Assembly (NCBI GenBank): GCA_014706295.1
Contig: JACSVZ010000002.1
Coordinates: 129,899,431-129,963,430 of the forward strand
Origin: Lycocorax pyrrhopterus obiensis
Lineage: Eukaryota; Chordata; Aves; Passeriformes; Paradisaeidae
Length of the DNA stretch: 64,000 nt
Direction: 5' to 3'
The notes below the pieces were generated by a model. It saw only the letters and a program-made list of their open reading frames with translations, did no database searches and had not been told where the DNA came from. The position numbers and the translations under genes are program-made. Below are positions 11,465 through 23,729 of the stretch, piece by piece (position 1 is the stretch's first letter; every line of letters starts with the position of its first letter).

Positions 11465-14400
11465 GGAAAGTTTCAGTCTGATAGATGTAATATCTCTCTG
11501 CTCATCTTCCACAGTGGGGATGATGGAAAGGGGATACCTGCTGGTGGTGCCATTCCCTCTTCTCCTTCTTCAGGGAGGAAGCACAGGCAGCAAATTCAGA
11601 GCAAATGTCGACTTCTAGATTACATTTCAACAAGATGAATCTTGCTTTGTTTTCTGTGCAGGTGCAATTTCACTCTCAAAACATCCCCTTCAGCAACCTA
11701 TAGTTAAATGTCAGCACCGGCTTGTGCACCTGTTGGTACCCACACTGGTTGTGGGCATCTCCTGACTGGAGCAAAAAGAAGCATTTTCCTTAGTGCATCC
11801 ATATCAAGTTCTCTGTATCAACCTCAGGGCTGCTTGCTTTGCGGGTAGCTAATCTCAGAAAAATTCACTAATGGCCATACTGACTATTGGCGTTCAAAGG
11901 GGTCTTTTGTCACAGATAATAATTAAGTTTAATGAAGCACAAAGGAAAGAAAAACATTTATTAAATTCTTGAAGCTTATAAATACCACTGATAGGCAAGA
12001 TCTGTGGCAAGCTGCTTCATGGCAGATGTGCTTAAAAAAGGAAGAACTGGAAATGTTTCCACAGAAGTTGTTTATGTGAAGAAACATGAACATTTCAGTT
12101 GTTTATTACTCCTTATTCCTTTTACTGGGAATAAAAATGTTTTTGGAGTTGCTGAGGCAGTTTGTGAACTGGTCTGAACTGGTAAACTCTCCTTCCTTCA
12201 GGGAAGCCAAGGCTGTTGCGATTAGCTGAGGATTTCTGTTGCCTAAAAAATTACCCTTCATAACTGCAGGTAGCGTGTCCACGTCAGTAAGCTTGTGCAA
12301 TGTGCAGTTCGCCTTCCGCAATGTCTGGCAGCTGCTGCCCTGCCCAGCCCTCTGCAGGTTTTAGTCTTTTGATCTGTTTTAACTAAATTTGATAGGGGCA
12401 TAAAAATATTTAGAATAGGAAGTTCTGATATACTCTTGTCAAATGGGTGACTGGGGAGAGATGGGCAAGTGCATTTGTGTCCCACCTGAGGAGAGGCAGG
12501 AAGAAGGCACTTTTATCTTTTTCTTAGGGTGGGAAACACCTGGTTACCAGAACATGTGTAGCTTTGTGGTAATCACCAGTCTCTTTCCTTTTAATCTGTA
12601 TGCAAACTCTGCGTGATAGCAAATGTCTCTATGGCAGTATTGAGAGTGTTATTTGGGGTAATTAAGAGATGATGGGAAGACACTGGAGGTGATTTAGAGA
12701 GGAAAGGCTAATGGGTTCCCATCTTTAAGCTGAGGGAATCCATGGGGTGTTGCATGAGCTGTAATGTGGTGTGATGAGGGCCTTTGGAAGCTGTAGGAGA
12801 GACAGCACTCAAGCAAATTGCAGTTTTCTAGTTTTACAGAACAGCTGTGTTGCTAATTACAGTCTAGAAATCTCAAACCCAACTTGTTTTCAGGTTGCAT
12901 TTATAATTCTAAAATTTTGTGTTTGCTAGTTTACGTGCAAAAAAGAACATCTCTGGGGCTGGCCAGTGCCATTTGCCTCAGCATTTTCATGTTGGTCCGT
13001 TTAGTACTCTGGTGTCATTTGAAACACAGCTTCTCACGTTCTTCTCTCACACAAGGTTTACAAAAGAAGCTGCTTTTCCAGGTGAGATGAAAAACTAACT
13101 AAGCAGCTACACATAGAACATCACCATAAAATCCCACAAAATTTATTTTGCTGCCATATTTTGTCTTTGGTTGGACAGTTTGCTGGACTTGATCCAGCTT
13201 TGGATGTTGGTTGTCAGTTTCTGTGAATCTGTGCCTCTTTCCCAACATTTCAAGCCTGTAGCTCTTCTTGCTCTGGAGCCACACTTGTGTACAGTGTATT
13301 TGAGCAAGAAGCAGCTAGTGTGTATCCAATGGTTTCAGAGCTTTAGCCAGTCCCGCCTCTTTGCTCCTAATCCAGCTGTGCTCCTACGTTGCTTGGCTGA
13401 GGGGCATTTCCCAGCTGAGGTGTTCTGCCCTCCTCCTGCCCTGCCAAAGCCACCTCACACTCTGTTGAAACCCTGAATTCTGAGAATTTCACTCTTTCTA
13501 CTCTGATAAGCAATGATCCTCAAAAGCACATTCCATTTGATCTTAGGCCTTGGGAAAAACTTCCTAGACTGTGTGATACTGCTGAGATTGTTGCTGTGTA
13601 ATTAAAAGTTATATCACTGGGTGAAATATGTAGAGATATTGAACTTAGGTTTAGGGATATGTAACACGATGGAGGATTTGGGGTGTGGGTTTGTACTTCT
13701 TTCTTCTTCAGCAACCTGTGTTTTGTGGTATTGGTTCAAGAAATCTGCAGTGCGGACCATGGATAGATATTCATTGGATTTTAAGTAAAAACATACTACT
13801 TAGCAATTTATAATTGGGTAGATTAGGGTATAAAAGACCTTGGAAGTAGCACTCCGGAGCCATTTTAGCCATTTTTTCACTTTGCTAACTAAGAAGCACG
13901 TCCCATGCAGCTGTGTTAATGATAAGAAAATAAAAACAATCTGAGACCAAAGAAATACCATCGTCTCCTGCTTCCTAATTCAAACTCTGAGTAAAACAGA
14001 CTCTCAAAACAAAAGAAATTTGTATCGGCACAAAACCGATAACACTCTAGTGCTGAAAATGTGGGATTTTCATCCCTAAAGGGAGCTTGAAGGAACTGAA
14101 TAATGACAATAATAGAGAAAGGTGTTTAGGAGGCAGGTGTATGGCAGTGTCAGGTTTCCAAACATAGTATTTTAAGTCTCTTAAAAGTACTAGGGAGCCT
14201 ATTGAAGTTAGAAATCCAGTTGATTTTGATGGATGAATTTCACTGCTTTCTTCTGAAAAAATTTAGAAGTGATAACTGTTATCACTCTTTTTAATTAAAA
14301 CATCTGGAATAAAATTTTTTTCCTGTTGAGAATAGAAACTGATGGGGTCTATTACTTGACTCTACAGTCTAGTTTGTTTTCAGAGTCTCATCTCTGCTAG

Positions 14401-17400
14401 CACAGGAGGAGTCAAATGGTCAACAGGTTCTTTGTTCACATCCCAAGTTTCTTTCAGCAACATTTACCCACAAGCTCTCTTTCCTTGTTCAGAAATGTGT
14501 TTTCTACCTTTTCCTGGGTGTGTTTGGGTCTCTCTTGCTTCATTGCTAGTCACCTCTTGCTGCCCTTCCAAGCCCAGAGGTGCATACCTATCCACAAGCT
14601 ACTGCTCAATCTGGGGACATCTTCAGAAGTCAATGGCTAAGCTGTGAATTTGTCAAATGACAAACTTGTCATTTTTCCCTTCAATTGCTTGAACTGCAGC
14701 CAGTGTAAGGTGTAGCCAGTTAATGCTATCTGAACCCCTGCTTCTACTGAAGCAGTCAGTACAGACTCCAGGAAAGGCTACACTCCAAGGACCACTGTAG
14801 TGGTGGGTTGTGATACAGAGTAAACAGTTCCCTGCTTGTGCTGTTGTGTTGTGCACTGAGCCCATACTGGTCATGTCTGCATGCTGCCTTGGACCAGGAA
14901 GTCTCCTGCTTGGACTGTGCCTCAAAGTGCTTCTAAGAGTCCTATTCTTTCATGTTAGAAAATGCTTGCTATGGGGAGCTGCCAGAGCCAGTGAATACCA
15001 GCAGTCAAGTAGGTGAACAGGGGACATTTTCCTCTTTCACACCCAGGGTAGGATGGTGATGCCATTGCTGCTAGAGTAGCTTGATGAAGGAAGAATGATT
15101 GTTGACAAAATCTAATCCCAGTCAGCACACATTTTACACAGCTTTCCTGCATTCCTAGATGATGATGAAACATGAAAAAGGGAGAAATGTATGGTGATAG
15201 ATGATAGGTGCTATTTCCCCTCTTTGTCTCTTTGCCAGAATTAAGCTGAACTGGGGTTTCATAAGTCACCTTTCCTATAGATGTAGACATGGATCTGGCT
15301 CAACCAAATTTCTTTTTCGTAGGAAAAAGACACAGAAAACTACAGATATGTTTTTAAAACAATGCCTGTAAGAATTTTAAGGTACTGAGTTACTATTTAT
15401 GTAACTCATAAGGAGTTGATTAGACAGTTTTCCCCCTTAAAACTTACTTAAAATTGAAATTGTAACTCTCATCTGCATTATACCCATGACTAATGCGACT
15501 GGAAAACCATTAGACAGATTTTTATACAGTTCACTGTAGTCTTTGTATGGAGTTACATTTCTCCAGTCCAAATTCACTGGCTAATATATGAGGACTAAAG
15601 ATATGTTTTATTAAAAATATGATCACTGGAGAAATTCCTTTTCTGCTAGTTTAATTGAAGTCATATAATGCAATTTTTACATGCTTGCAAAATATTTTGT
15701 TAAACATTTTTCTGAATTTCTTGTGGTGGCATAGTTGTTTGCTGTCTAGGAGATACATTGTGAAACATAATTAAATGACTAATTTTACGGTTGCTGGTTT
15801 TTTTATTTAATCAAATATGCCTGATATTAACTTCTTGTTCTTACATTCTTTTCACTTTCCCAAAGCTGAGTATTTTATTCTGACCTTCATGTTTGCAATT
15901 CTATTAAATCTACTTGGTATGAAATATCTGCATATGCTGTTACACTACAAATGCATTTATTCCTTCATTTTAACATTTGGTTGAATGCATATTTGGCAAG
16001 TACTTAAATCTTCAATTTTCATACTGTGTTGACATAGCAGAGGGGTGACTGCAAACATAAATAGTTGCTAATCTGGTGGTAAATTTAGATATACAGCCCT
16101 CCACAGCAATTTTGCCCCCTGTCTTGCGGACTGCTGCTTCTCTGCAAGCTTTAATTTACCCAGAAAATTCGAGAAAAAATATGAGCTTTGATTATCTATT
16201 AAAATCTTTAAAACCTGGCAATAGTAGCTGTTGTGTGTTATTGGGTTTTCGTCAAATATCTAACATGTTTGACATGGTGAAGTGCTGAAATCCTTCCCAA
16301 ATGAAGTAAGGGGCATCTTGTCCTTACTGTCATTTTTTTAAGGTATAAATTTTCAATAGGGAGACAGAAGTGTGCCTGCTGCATTTTCTGACTCATCAGC
16401 TCTCAGAATAGCCTAACAGATTTGTTTTTTCTAATCCAAAGAGCAGGGCAGCAGAATACAGACCCTCCACTCATTATGATCTAACCGTGTCTGATATTTG
16501 TAATCCCAGAGAGTGTGGGAGTGGGCCCCACATTGCCTTTTTCTGCTCCACAGTTTGATGAGATCACAAATACCCTTAAGGAAGAATGTGTTCCTAAAGA
16601 AGAATAAGATGTCTTTTAAAGGTGGACAGTGTCTTATTCCTTTTGTGGGACTCGGAGGACACATTGACAGGACCAGAGCAGGGCATGGGGTGGAGGAGCT
16701 CTCTGCTGACTCAGTGCTTTGCTATTTTACATGGGCAAGTATTGTGTTTCCTTTTCTTCTTTTTTTTTTCCATTTTATTTTGGTACACATGACTTGTAAT
16801 GGCTTCATGACACAACACAAACTGGTTCTTTGTTTAAAACCCCATGTGCAGGCGAGCACATTTGGCAGTACTTCTCATCTGAAGTGCCCCTGAGCTGTGC
16901 TGCCAGGTGGCAGGAAGGTGTCCACAGAGAAACCCTCCCTCTGGCACTGCTGCCGCCTGACTTGCAGCCCACAGCACTAGGCTTGGCTTCCCTCTTCTCC
17001 CCCTCACCTCCCCAGTCAAAAGGCTTAATCCATGTTATTTTTAGTAACTAGACTTGCAAATCATTCACAGATTTCCCCTCCGGTCTTGTATACCCAGCTC
17101 CTTCCTTGACATTTCCTCTTGGATATTGCATTGCTTTTTAAAAATAAATCTCTCTAAAACCTCTCACATTTCCCTTCTCCACTCTTCTGTTAATCTACCC
17201 TTCTGTCATAAGATTATCAGCCTCCCTAAAAACAGGAAAAGAAAATTGCTTGTGTAATCTCAGTGTCTTGCTGCACTGCTGTCAAGGCTGCTGGTGCTCT
17301 GCAAACCCAGTCCTTCCCTAGACTGGCTCACCTTGGGCACTGCTGTCCCCCTGTGCCCTCTTTGAAGGGCCTGTCCAAACAGCTGCTCGCAGTCTGTGCC

Positions 17401-17866
17401 AGTGGCAGAGTCATGTCCTCTCAACCCCCAAAACATGTTTCTGAGCAAGCTGACAGCCCCAGGCGAGACTGAGCTGCAGTATCCGGCTTGGCTCATCACT
17501 CGCTTTCATTTCCCTCTCTCCAGCCCCAGACCTGACCATTTTCTGTCTTCTTTCTGCAATGCTGCATCTCCTCTTTTCCAGACCTTTGAGGCTCTTAGGT
17601 TTACTTGCTTCCCAGTGCTATTTTTTTGCAGTGCTTTGTCCTCAGTGCTGCAAAAAGAAGCTATCAACAGACAAAAATCAAGGAGATTGCACTGCATTAG
17701 GCTGATTTAAGAAGAAAAGAAAGGCAGTTTCCCAAGCCAAAAGCTGTTTCCCATGTCTAATTTGAACTTCACTAGAGAATTAGAAATATGTTATAATCAA
17801 GGTTTAAGTAGTACTAAAATGATTTTTTGCCTTGTTTTTTGAAGCTTTTAACTTCGATGCTCTACG

Positions 17867-18534
17867 AAGAAGGACTTGAGGGTGCTGATTGGTGAGAGGG
17901 TGGACATGACCTGGCAATGTGCACTTGTAGCCCAGAAAGCCAAACATGTCCTGGGCTGCATCCAAAACAGTGTGGGCAGCGGGGTGAGGGAGGGGATTCT
18001 GCCCCTCTGCTCCGCTCTGGTGAGACCCCACCTGTAGCAATGCATCCAGCTCTGGGGTCCCCAGCATAAGAAGGATGTGGACTTGGGGTGAGTGCAGACG
18101 AGAGCCACAAAGATGATTACAAGGATAGAGAACCTCTCCTATGAGGAGAGGCTGTGGGAATTGCAATTGTTCAGCCTGGAGAAGAGAAGGCTTAGGGATG
18201 ATCTGATTGTAGCCTTCCAGTACCTGAAGGAGGCCTACACGAAAGATGAGGAGAGTCTGTTTAGAAGAGCATGTAGTGACAGGACAAGGGGCAATGGCTT
18301 CAAACTTAAAGAGAGTAGGTTTAGATTAGATATTTGGAAGGAATTCCTTACTGTGAGGGTGATGAGACACTGGCACAGGTTGCACGGAGAAATTGCAGAT
18401 GCCTCATCTCTGCAAGTGTTTAAGGCCAGGTTGGATGGAGCTCTGAGCAACCTGACCTAGTGAAGTGCTGGAACTAGATGATCTCTAAGGTCCCTTCCAA
18501 CTCAAGCCATTCTATGATTTTCTCTGTGAAATCC
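17867..18534 (+). mobile_element. CR1 LINE, 5'-truncated, + orientation
   Basis: The left end begins in the reverse transcriptase region at the conserved KDLxVLI block (AAGGACTTGAGGGTGCTGATT). The element then runs through the usual CR1 ORF2 C-terminus, and the last open stretch (18092-18460) contains ENLSYEERLWELQLFSLEK and SDRTRGNGFKLKESRFRLD. Earlier parts are broken by stops, for example CACCTGTAG where the family reads HLxYC. The 3' end has the CCTTCCAACTCAAGCCATTCTATG motif and an octamer-type tail. It is diverged, so older than the copy at 3.9 kb. Confidence 0.92.
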
Positions 18535-19131
18535 TTTGTCACTCAATAAAAAAACCCAGTTTCTTCTTAAATAAATGAGTACACAGGCACTTTTCTGCAC
18601 AAGTAGTGAGATCAATTGTCTGAACCATAGAGGGCTGTATTTCTAACAACAGAATGAAAGCCAAAGTACTCGTGGTTTAGATTGGAGACTTCTTGATCTT
18701 CAGAGGAAAAATCAGGACATCTTCAATTAACTGTGTTATTACTGTCATCCTATGGATTACAGTTTATTTCTGTATGTATATTCTTTGCAATTAGGCAGGG
18801 AAATAGGTTGCTAGGGGTAAGAGCCCTTCTTTTGCTTGCCCATACCACAGGATATGTAAATCAGGTAATAGCAGATTGCACCACTGTTTTTGATGATGAG
18901 TTCTGATCTTCTTTAGCAAAATGTGGAGTACTGGTTTTATTTTTATTTTATGCTGTGGCACAAATTTTGGAAATTCCAGGTATTTTATGAGAAGTGCATG
19001 CATGATAGAAATATCCCAACTAATGGCACCCAGTAAATCCCCTATGTCTAATCAGCTGCAAACTTGAAAAAGGTAGGGAGTGCAAGAGGAATTTAAAGAA
19101 TGTCAGCAGCATCATTATGTATCCTGATACT

Positions 19132-19170
19132 TTTTTGTATAAATACTTATAAATATTTTTGTATAAATAC
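19132..19170 (+). repeat. Short direct repeat TTTTTGTATAAATAC x2
   Basis: Perfect 15-base copies lie at 19132-19146 and 19156-19170, a local duplication in AT-rich DNA. Confidence 0.7.
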
Positions 19171-19340
19171 CTTTTAAAGAGATTCCAAGCCACAGGGTAA
19201 CAATGCAGAAAAGGCCATAGTTCATGTATGTTCAATGCAGCAGAAGACCATACTTGAGGATGATGTATCTGTATATACCTCTCCCTAGAAGCTCGTGAAC
19301 CAAATACATTAGTGACTTAGGCAGTATTAGAAGTAAGAGA

Positions 19341-19868
19341 ACATAGAGAATAGCTTGGGTTGAAAAGCATCTTTAAAGGTCACTTAGTCCAACCCCCCTG
19401 CAATGAGCAGGAGCTGCTTCAACTCGATCAGGTTGCTCAGAGCCCTGTCCCATCTGACCTTGAATTCCTCCAGGGATGGGGTATTTACAACCTCTCTGGG
19501 CAACCTGTGACAGTGTTTCACCACCCTCATTGTAAAAAAACATCTTCCTTAGATCTAGTCTGAATCTACCCTCTTTTAGTTTAAAACCATTGCTCCTTGT
19601 CCTTATTGCCACAGACCCTGCTAAAAAAGTTTGTCCCCATCTTTCTTATTTACTCCTTTCAGTTACTGAAAGGGTCCTCTAAGGCCTCCCTGGAGCCTTC
19701 TCTTGTCTCAGCCTTTCCCCATAGGAGAGAAGTTCCATCCATCTGATCATCTTTGCGACCCTCCCCTGGACCTGCTTAAATGTGTCCATGTCTTCCCTGC
19801 GCTGAGGACTTCAGAGCTGGATGCCATACTCCAGGTGGAGTCTCACCAGGGGAAGCAGAGGGCAGAAC
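19341..19868 (-). mobile_element. CR1 LINE 3' end, - orientation
   Basis: The + strand shows the standard antisense CR1 landmarks: TTAGTCCAACCCCCCTGC, TCAGGTTGCTCAGAGCCC, CCTCTCTGGGCAACCTGTG, CACCACCCTCATTGTAAA and ATCTTTGCGACCCTCCCCTGGAC. The 3' terminus is at the low-coordinate end. It has no long ORF and is moderately diverged. It faces the CR1 at 17867-18534 tail to tail. Confidence 0.92.
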
Positions 19869-22800
19869 TATTAAGTGCAACTTACTGTATCTTATGCTCA
19901 GATCAAGGCTTTTCTAGTCCATTTATGCAGGGTCTTGGGAATGCATTACTTCCTTGTTTTGCTTTGCTTATGTGTACACCTTTTGCTTTCCCTATCAAAC
20001 TGTCTTTATCTCAACACATGAGTTTTTTTAGCTTTCATCCTTCCAATTTTCTCCCTTGTCCCACTGGTGGGGGAGTGAGCAAGGGCTGTGAGGGGCTTGG
20101 CTGCCAGCTGAGGCTAAACCTTGACACCTGTTAATCTACTCACATCCAGTTGCAGTTTGCTTATATGCCTCATATAAGCTGGACAGTTATTTGATTTGCT
20201 TGTGTGTGATCCCAGTGCCTTGACTTGCAGGGAAAATGTCTGTTTTCACACAGGTGGAATACTTTTTATATTTTTGTAAGCTGGTCTGTCTTACAACGAC
20301 ATTGAAGAAGCCTGTTAGCCACCTACACACCATCTTCTTAGAAAATACTTTGTCATCCTCTCCATCAGTAAGGATTTATGTTTATAAAGTGAGAAGATAG
20401 TTAATGAAGGAAATTTTGTGTTTATAGTACCAATCTCTATTCTGATTAAAAAAAGGATGATTCAAGTTCTCCTTCCTGACTTGTGTGCTGTCTTGAGAGT
20501 GAAGTGGGTTTATTTTTTTGCTTTACATGTGACAGGCCATTATGATTTGTCTCTACATGTACCAAACAAATACATTTCAGTTTCGCTGTGTGGGAATGTC
20601 TCAATTCTATGAAGCATGAGCAAGACATGTAGGCCATAAAATTCAGTTCTTGCTGCTGATATCTACAAATGTTAGCAATCTATGATGATTTAAAAGAAAG
20701 AGAAAATATACTCAATAAGACCTGCTTGTTGGTATGACTGAAGTGTTTGTGGTACCCAAGGAGAAGGAAAGGATAGCAGCCACTCCAGCACAGAGGGAAT
20801 GTAATAGAGCAAGTGTCCTGCTGTGCTTGCTACAGGTGTATCCTTAGTCACAGATCGACCATATTGATGTTTTTATTTCATTCCTTAACTTAGGAGTCCA
20901 CATGCCCATAGTATCTTTTTTATGCTTGAGATAAACCGTAAGAATATAGAGGCTGATCAGCAAAATGCACCTTTGTGGTAAACGATGATTTTATTTCACA
21001 GTTAAGGGTAAGGTAGAAGGGGGGAAAAAAAGCTAATACATTTTTCTAAAACATTGGAGATTTGGAAATTCATCTGTAGGTTTTTTCTTCTGATATCCTC
21101 TTTATTTTTAATACTATATACTAAGTCATTTATTCAGATAACAAGAGGCACAATTTTATTTGTGTAACAGTTTTCTTTCGTTTTAAAATTGTCTACCTAC
21201 CTCTCTATACATTACATTCATCATAAAACATAGTTTTCTAGCCCAATTGCTATTTTATCGTGTCTTTCCAATATATATTTGGGCTGTGATCTGAAAGACT
21301 TCTGATTTTGTGAAGATGATACCTTGCTTAGGAGCCAGTAGTTTTTGAGAAGCAAACCAAAGTAGTTAAACTTATTTTTAAAAACTTTTTAACTTGAATA
21401 CAGTACTTCATTTTTTTCTAATAAAAACATTCATTGAGAATATTCTTAGCAATTTTTCTTCTGAATACTGGATTTGTTTGCTGTTCTTTGGTCAGCTTAG
21501 CTCTGTTTTTAATAACAGGTAGATAAATACTATCGCTTTCAGATTAAGATAATGAGGAAATTAAATTTTCCTCTGTAGACTTTGTTTGTATTTAAAATAA
21601 CTGCCTCCATAGCTTACTTTTTTTTTTAAGTTGCCCATTTAATTTCAGTAGAACACACAAATGAATTTGCCAACAGGAATCTGTGAGATAGGAAGAGCTG
21701 ATACACCACCTCCCGGACTGGAAGGACCAAAGCTCAGCAGGGCTTTTTTGTTTCCCAGCTTCAGTGGACAGATGCAATGATGGGCAAGGAGGGGTCCATA
21801 AGAATCTCAAACGTTTTCTCCACAACTGAGCTGAGATCATCTCAAGCTCCTGGAGTGTAGGAGCTGGCGTTACAGCCCATCTGAGCCAGCCACGAGGACC
21901 CCCTGATCACTGGCCCAAGTCCTTCTTAGGGCAGCAGTGGCAGACTAAAGCAGCTTGATTTTTGCCTGGGAGGAGCCAGATGATGCTACTCCTGTCTTAA
22001 GCATTTCCTGTCAAAGCTATTCTTACAGGCTTGGTGTGGTGGGCTGGAGATTGGGCTTCACTTTGCATTTTCTGATATGACAAATGAACCTCCTTTTTCC
22101 ACTGAAACTGCAGTGCCGCTGGAACCGTACTACAGCACTGGCCTCTATGTTTTATACCAGCTCTTTTTCTTTTTTACAGCCACCTCTTCTAACTAAGCTG
22201 CTGACACATTTGGGGTTATTTTGGGCTTAAATCTTTCTGACTTCAAACCAATAGCTATTTTATTATCTCAATTTTACCTCATAGGCCATCTGACTAATTT
22301 GAAAAGCAAAGGAGGCTAATCCATTGCTGTTGTGATTTAGGAGAGCAGGGAATCCACTGGGAGGTGTGCAGAAGGTTGTCTTTAAAGTAATGAGGTTTGA
22401 CAACCTTTCTGTTTACAGTCAGCAGATCAACATTCAGAAAATACACCTTTAAACCACTTGTTTGCACTTCATTATAAAATACTGGAAAATCCAAGCTCTT
22501 TTATTCAAAAGGGGGGTATTCCTTCTATATTCTGCCTTCAGTTCTGAGGATTGCTAGCATGCAGTTTCGAGAATGAAATCTTCAGATCATAGTCACTGTG
22601 TCGAAAGAAAAAAATTAATGAAGGTCAAGTCTATTGGCAGTCTTCATCCATTTCAGTTAGGAAATGAAATAAGTTTTGACAGTGATACTGATATAATTTA
22701 TTCTCAGCACAAAAGTGTGTGTGGTACTTTATGCTTTATCACTTGTGATAATCTCCTCATGTTTTTTCTTTATTTTTTTCTCTAACATAATTAGCATTCT

Positions 22801-23637
22801 GCTGCACAGAGAACAGTTTTTTCTTTATCTGTTTGCTCTTCCATGCTCTCAAGTTTCTCTCATTGTATTTATTTATGAATAGAAACAGTCAAATAAATAG
22901 AGCACAGCAACTTCTATCTGATCAGTTCTGCCATGGCAAAAATGGTTTCAAAATTTATCTGAGAACTTATCTTTCTGATTGAGCTACCATAGCAAAATAG
23001 AAAATGGCTTCATGTTCGCCTTGTTCCAGAAAGTCGTGCATACATTTAACAGCTGACTCTATTTCAGATTCCAAAGTACAGATTGCTGCTTTTAATTTCT
23101 CTGATAAAAAGCAAAGTAATATTACATAGCCCCTCAGTTCTTGAAATGGATAAACATTTCTCATAAAAATCCAGCAGCTCATTTTCAATTAATTGTAATA
23201 AATTAACCATGACAAAGCAATGGTAGTTTTCATGAAAATTTGATTTGGATCTGCTACAAGCAGATGTGCATTACTTATGGCAGACCACCACAATGACAGA
23301 ACCATGTGTTTCAGAAATCTATCAAGGTAGTTGCTTTCTGCTCTGGTGTTCAGGCACTTTCAGTATGTCCCTTAATTGTACTTCTCTTGTGCTACTGCAA
23401 CTGGTAGCAGCACCACAACTGCCCATTTCTTCCTCATGTGGGCTCTCTCCCGCGCCCCAATCTTTCTCCCTAAACAAGAAAAGGGTACTCTAGACAGAAA
23501 ACCCCACACTTGATATAGGTTGTGTTTGGTTTGTGGAAACACAGGCTTTCATCCATTGGTGGCTGGAGATGAATGCAAAAAATACTCAAATATATCTGTA
23601 TTGAATATTGAAAACAATATTAAAAACTGTGTTTTAG

Positions 23638-23729
23638 GACTCCGTCCAAAAAGGACACTGCGCTTGGTGCTATGGACAGGAGAAGAGCAAGGAGGAATAG
23701 GTGCCAAGCAATACTATCAGTTGCACAAG
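23638..23729 (+). CDS. CPQ: CPQ coding exon with catalytic Glu-Glu pair (WTGEEQGG)
   Basis: This 92-bp exon lies between acceptor TTTTAG (ends 23637) and donor AAG|GTAAAT (GT at 23730). Its first two bases complete a Gly codon begun in the previous exon, and it ends on a codon boundary. It encodes LRPKRTLRLVLWTGEEQ and GGIGAKQYYQLHK. The Glu-Glu pair (codons 23682-23684 and 23685-23687) aligns with human Glu336, the general base, and Glu337, a zinc ligand. The residue before the pair is Gly, where human has Ala in TAEE. An in-frame ORF runs upstream through the acceptor into the intron. That extension has no CPQ similarity and is not coding. Confidence 0.95.

Larger units (their letters stand above)
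8960..23637 (+). other. CPQ: CPQ intron
   Basis: This 14.7-kb intron has a GT start and a TTTTAG end. It contains two CR1 copies in opposite orientation (17867-18534 and 19341-19868), an A16 run at 10124-10139, and short tandem duplications at 11430-11464 and 19132-19170. The rest is AT-rich unique-looking DNA in which I see no conserved coding sequence or RNA gene on either strand. Confidence 0.85.

Noticed and set aside
23520..23637. In-frame extension upstream of the 23638 CPQ exon
   Set aside because: The frame is open across the acceptor but has no CPQ similarity, and the TTTTAG acceptor phase matches the previous exon exactly.
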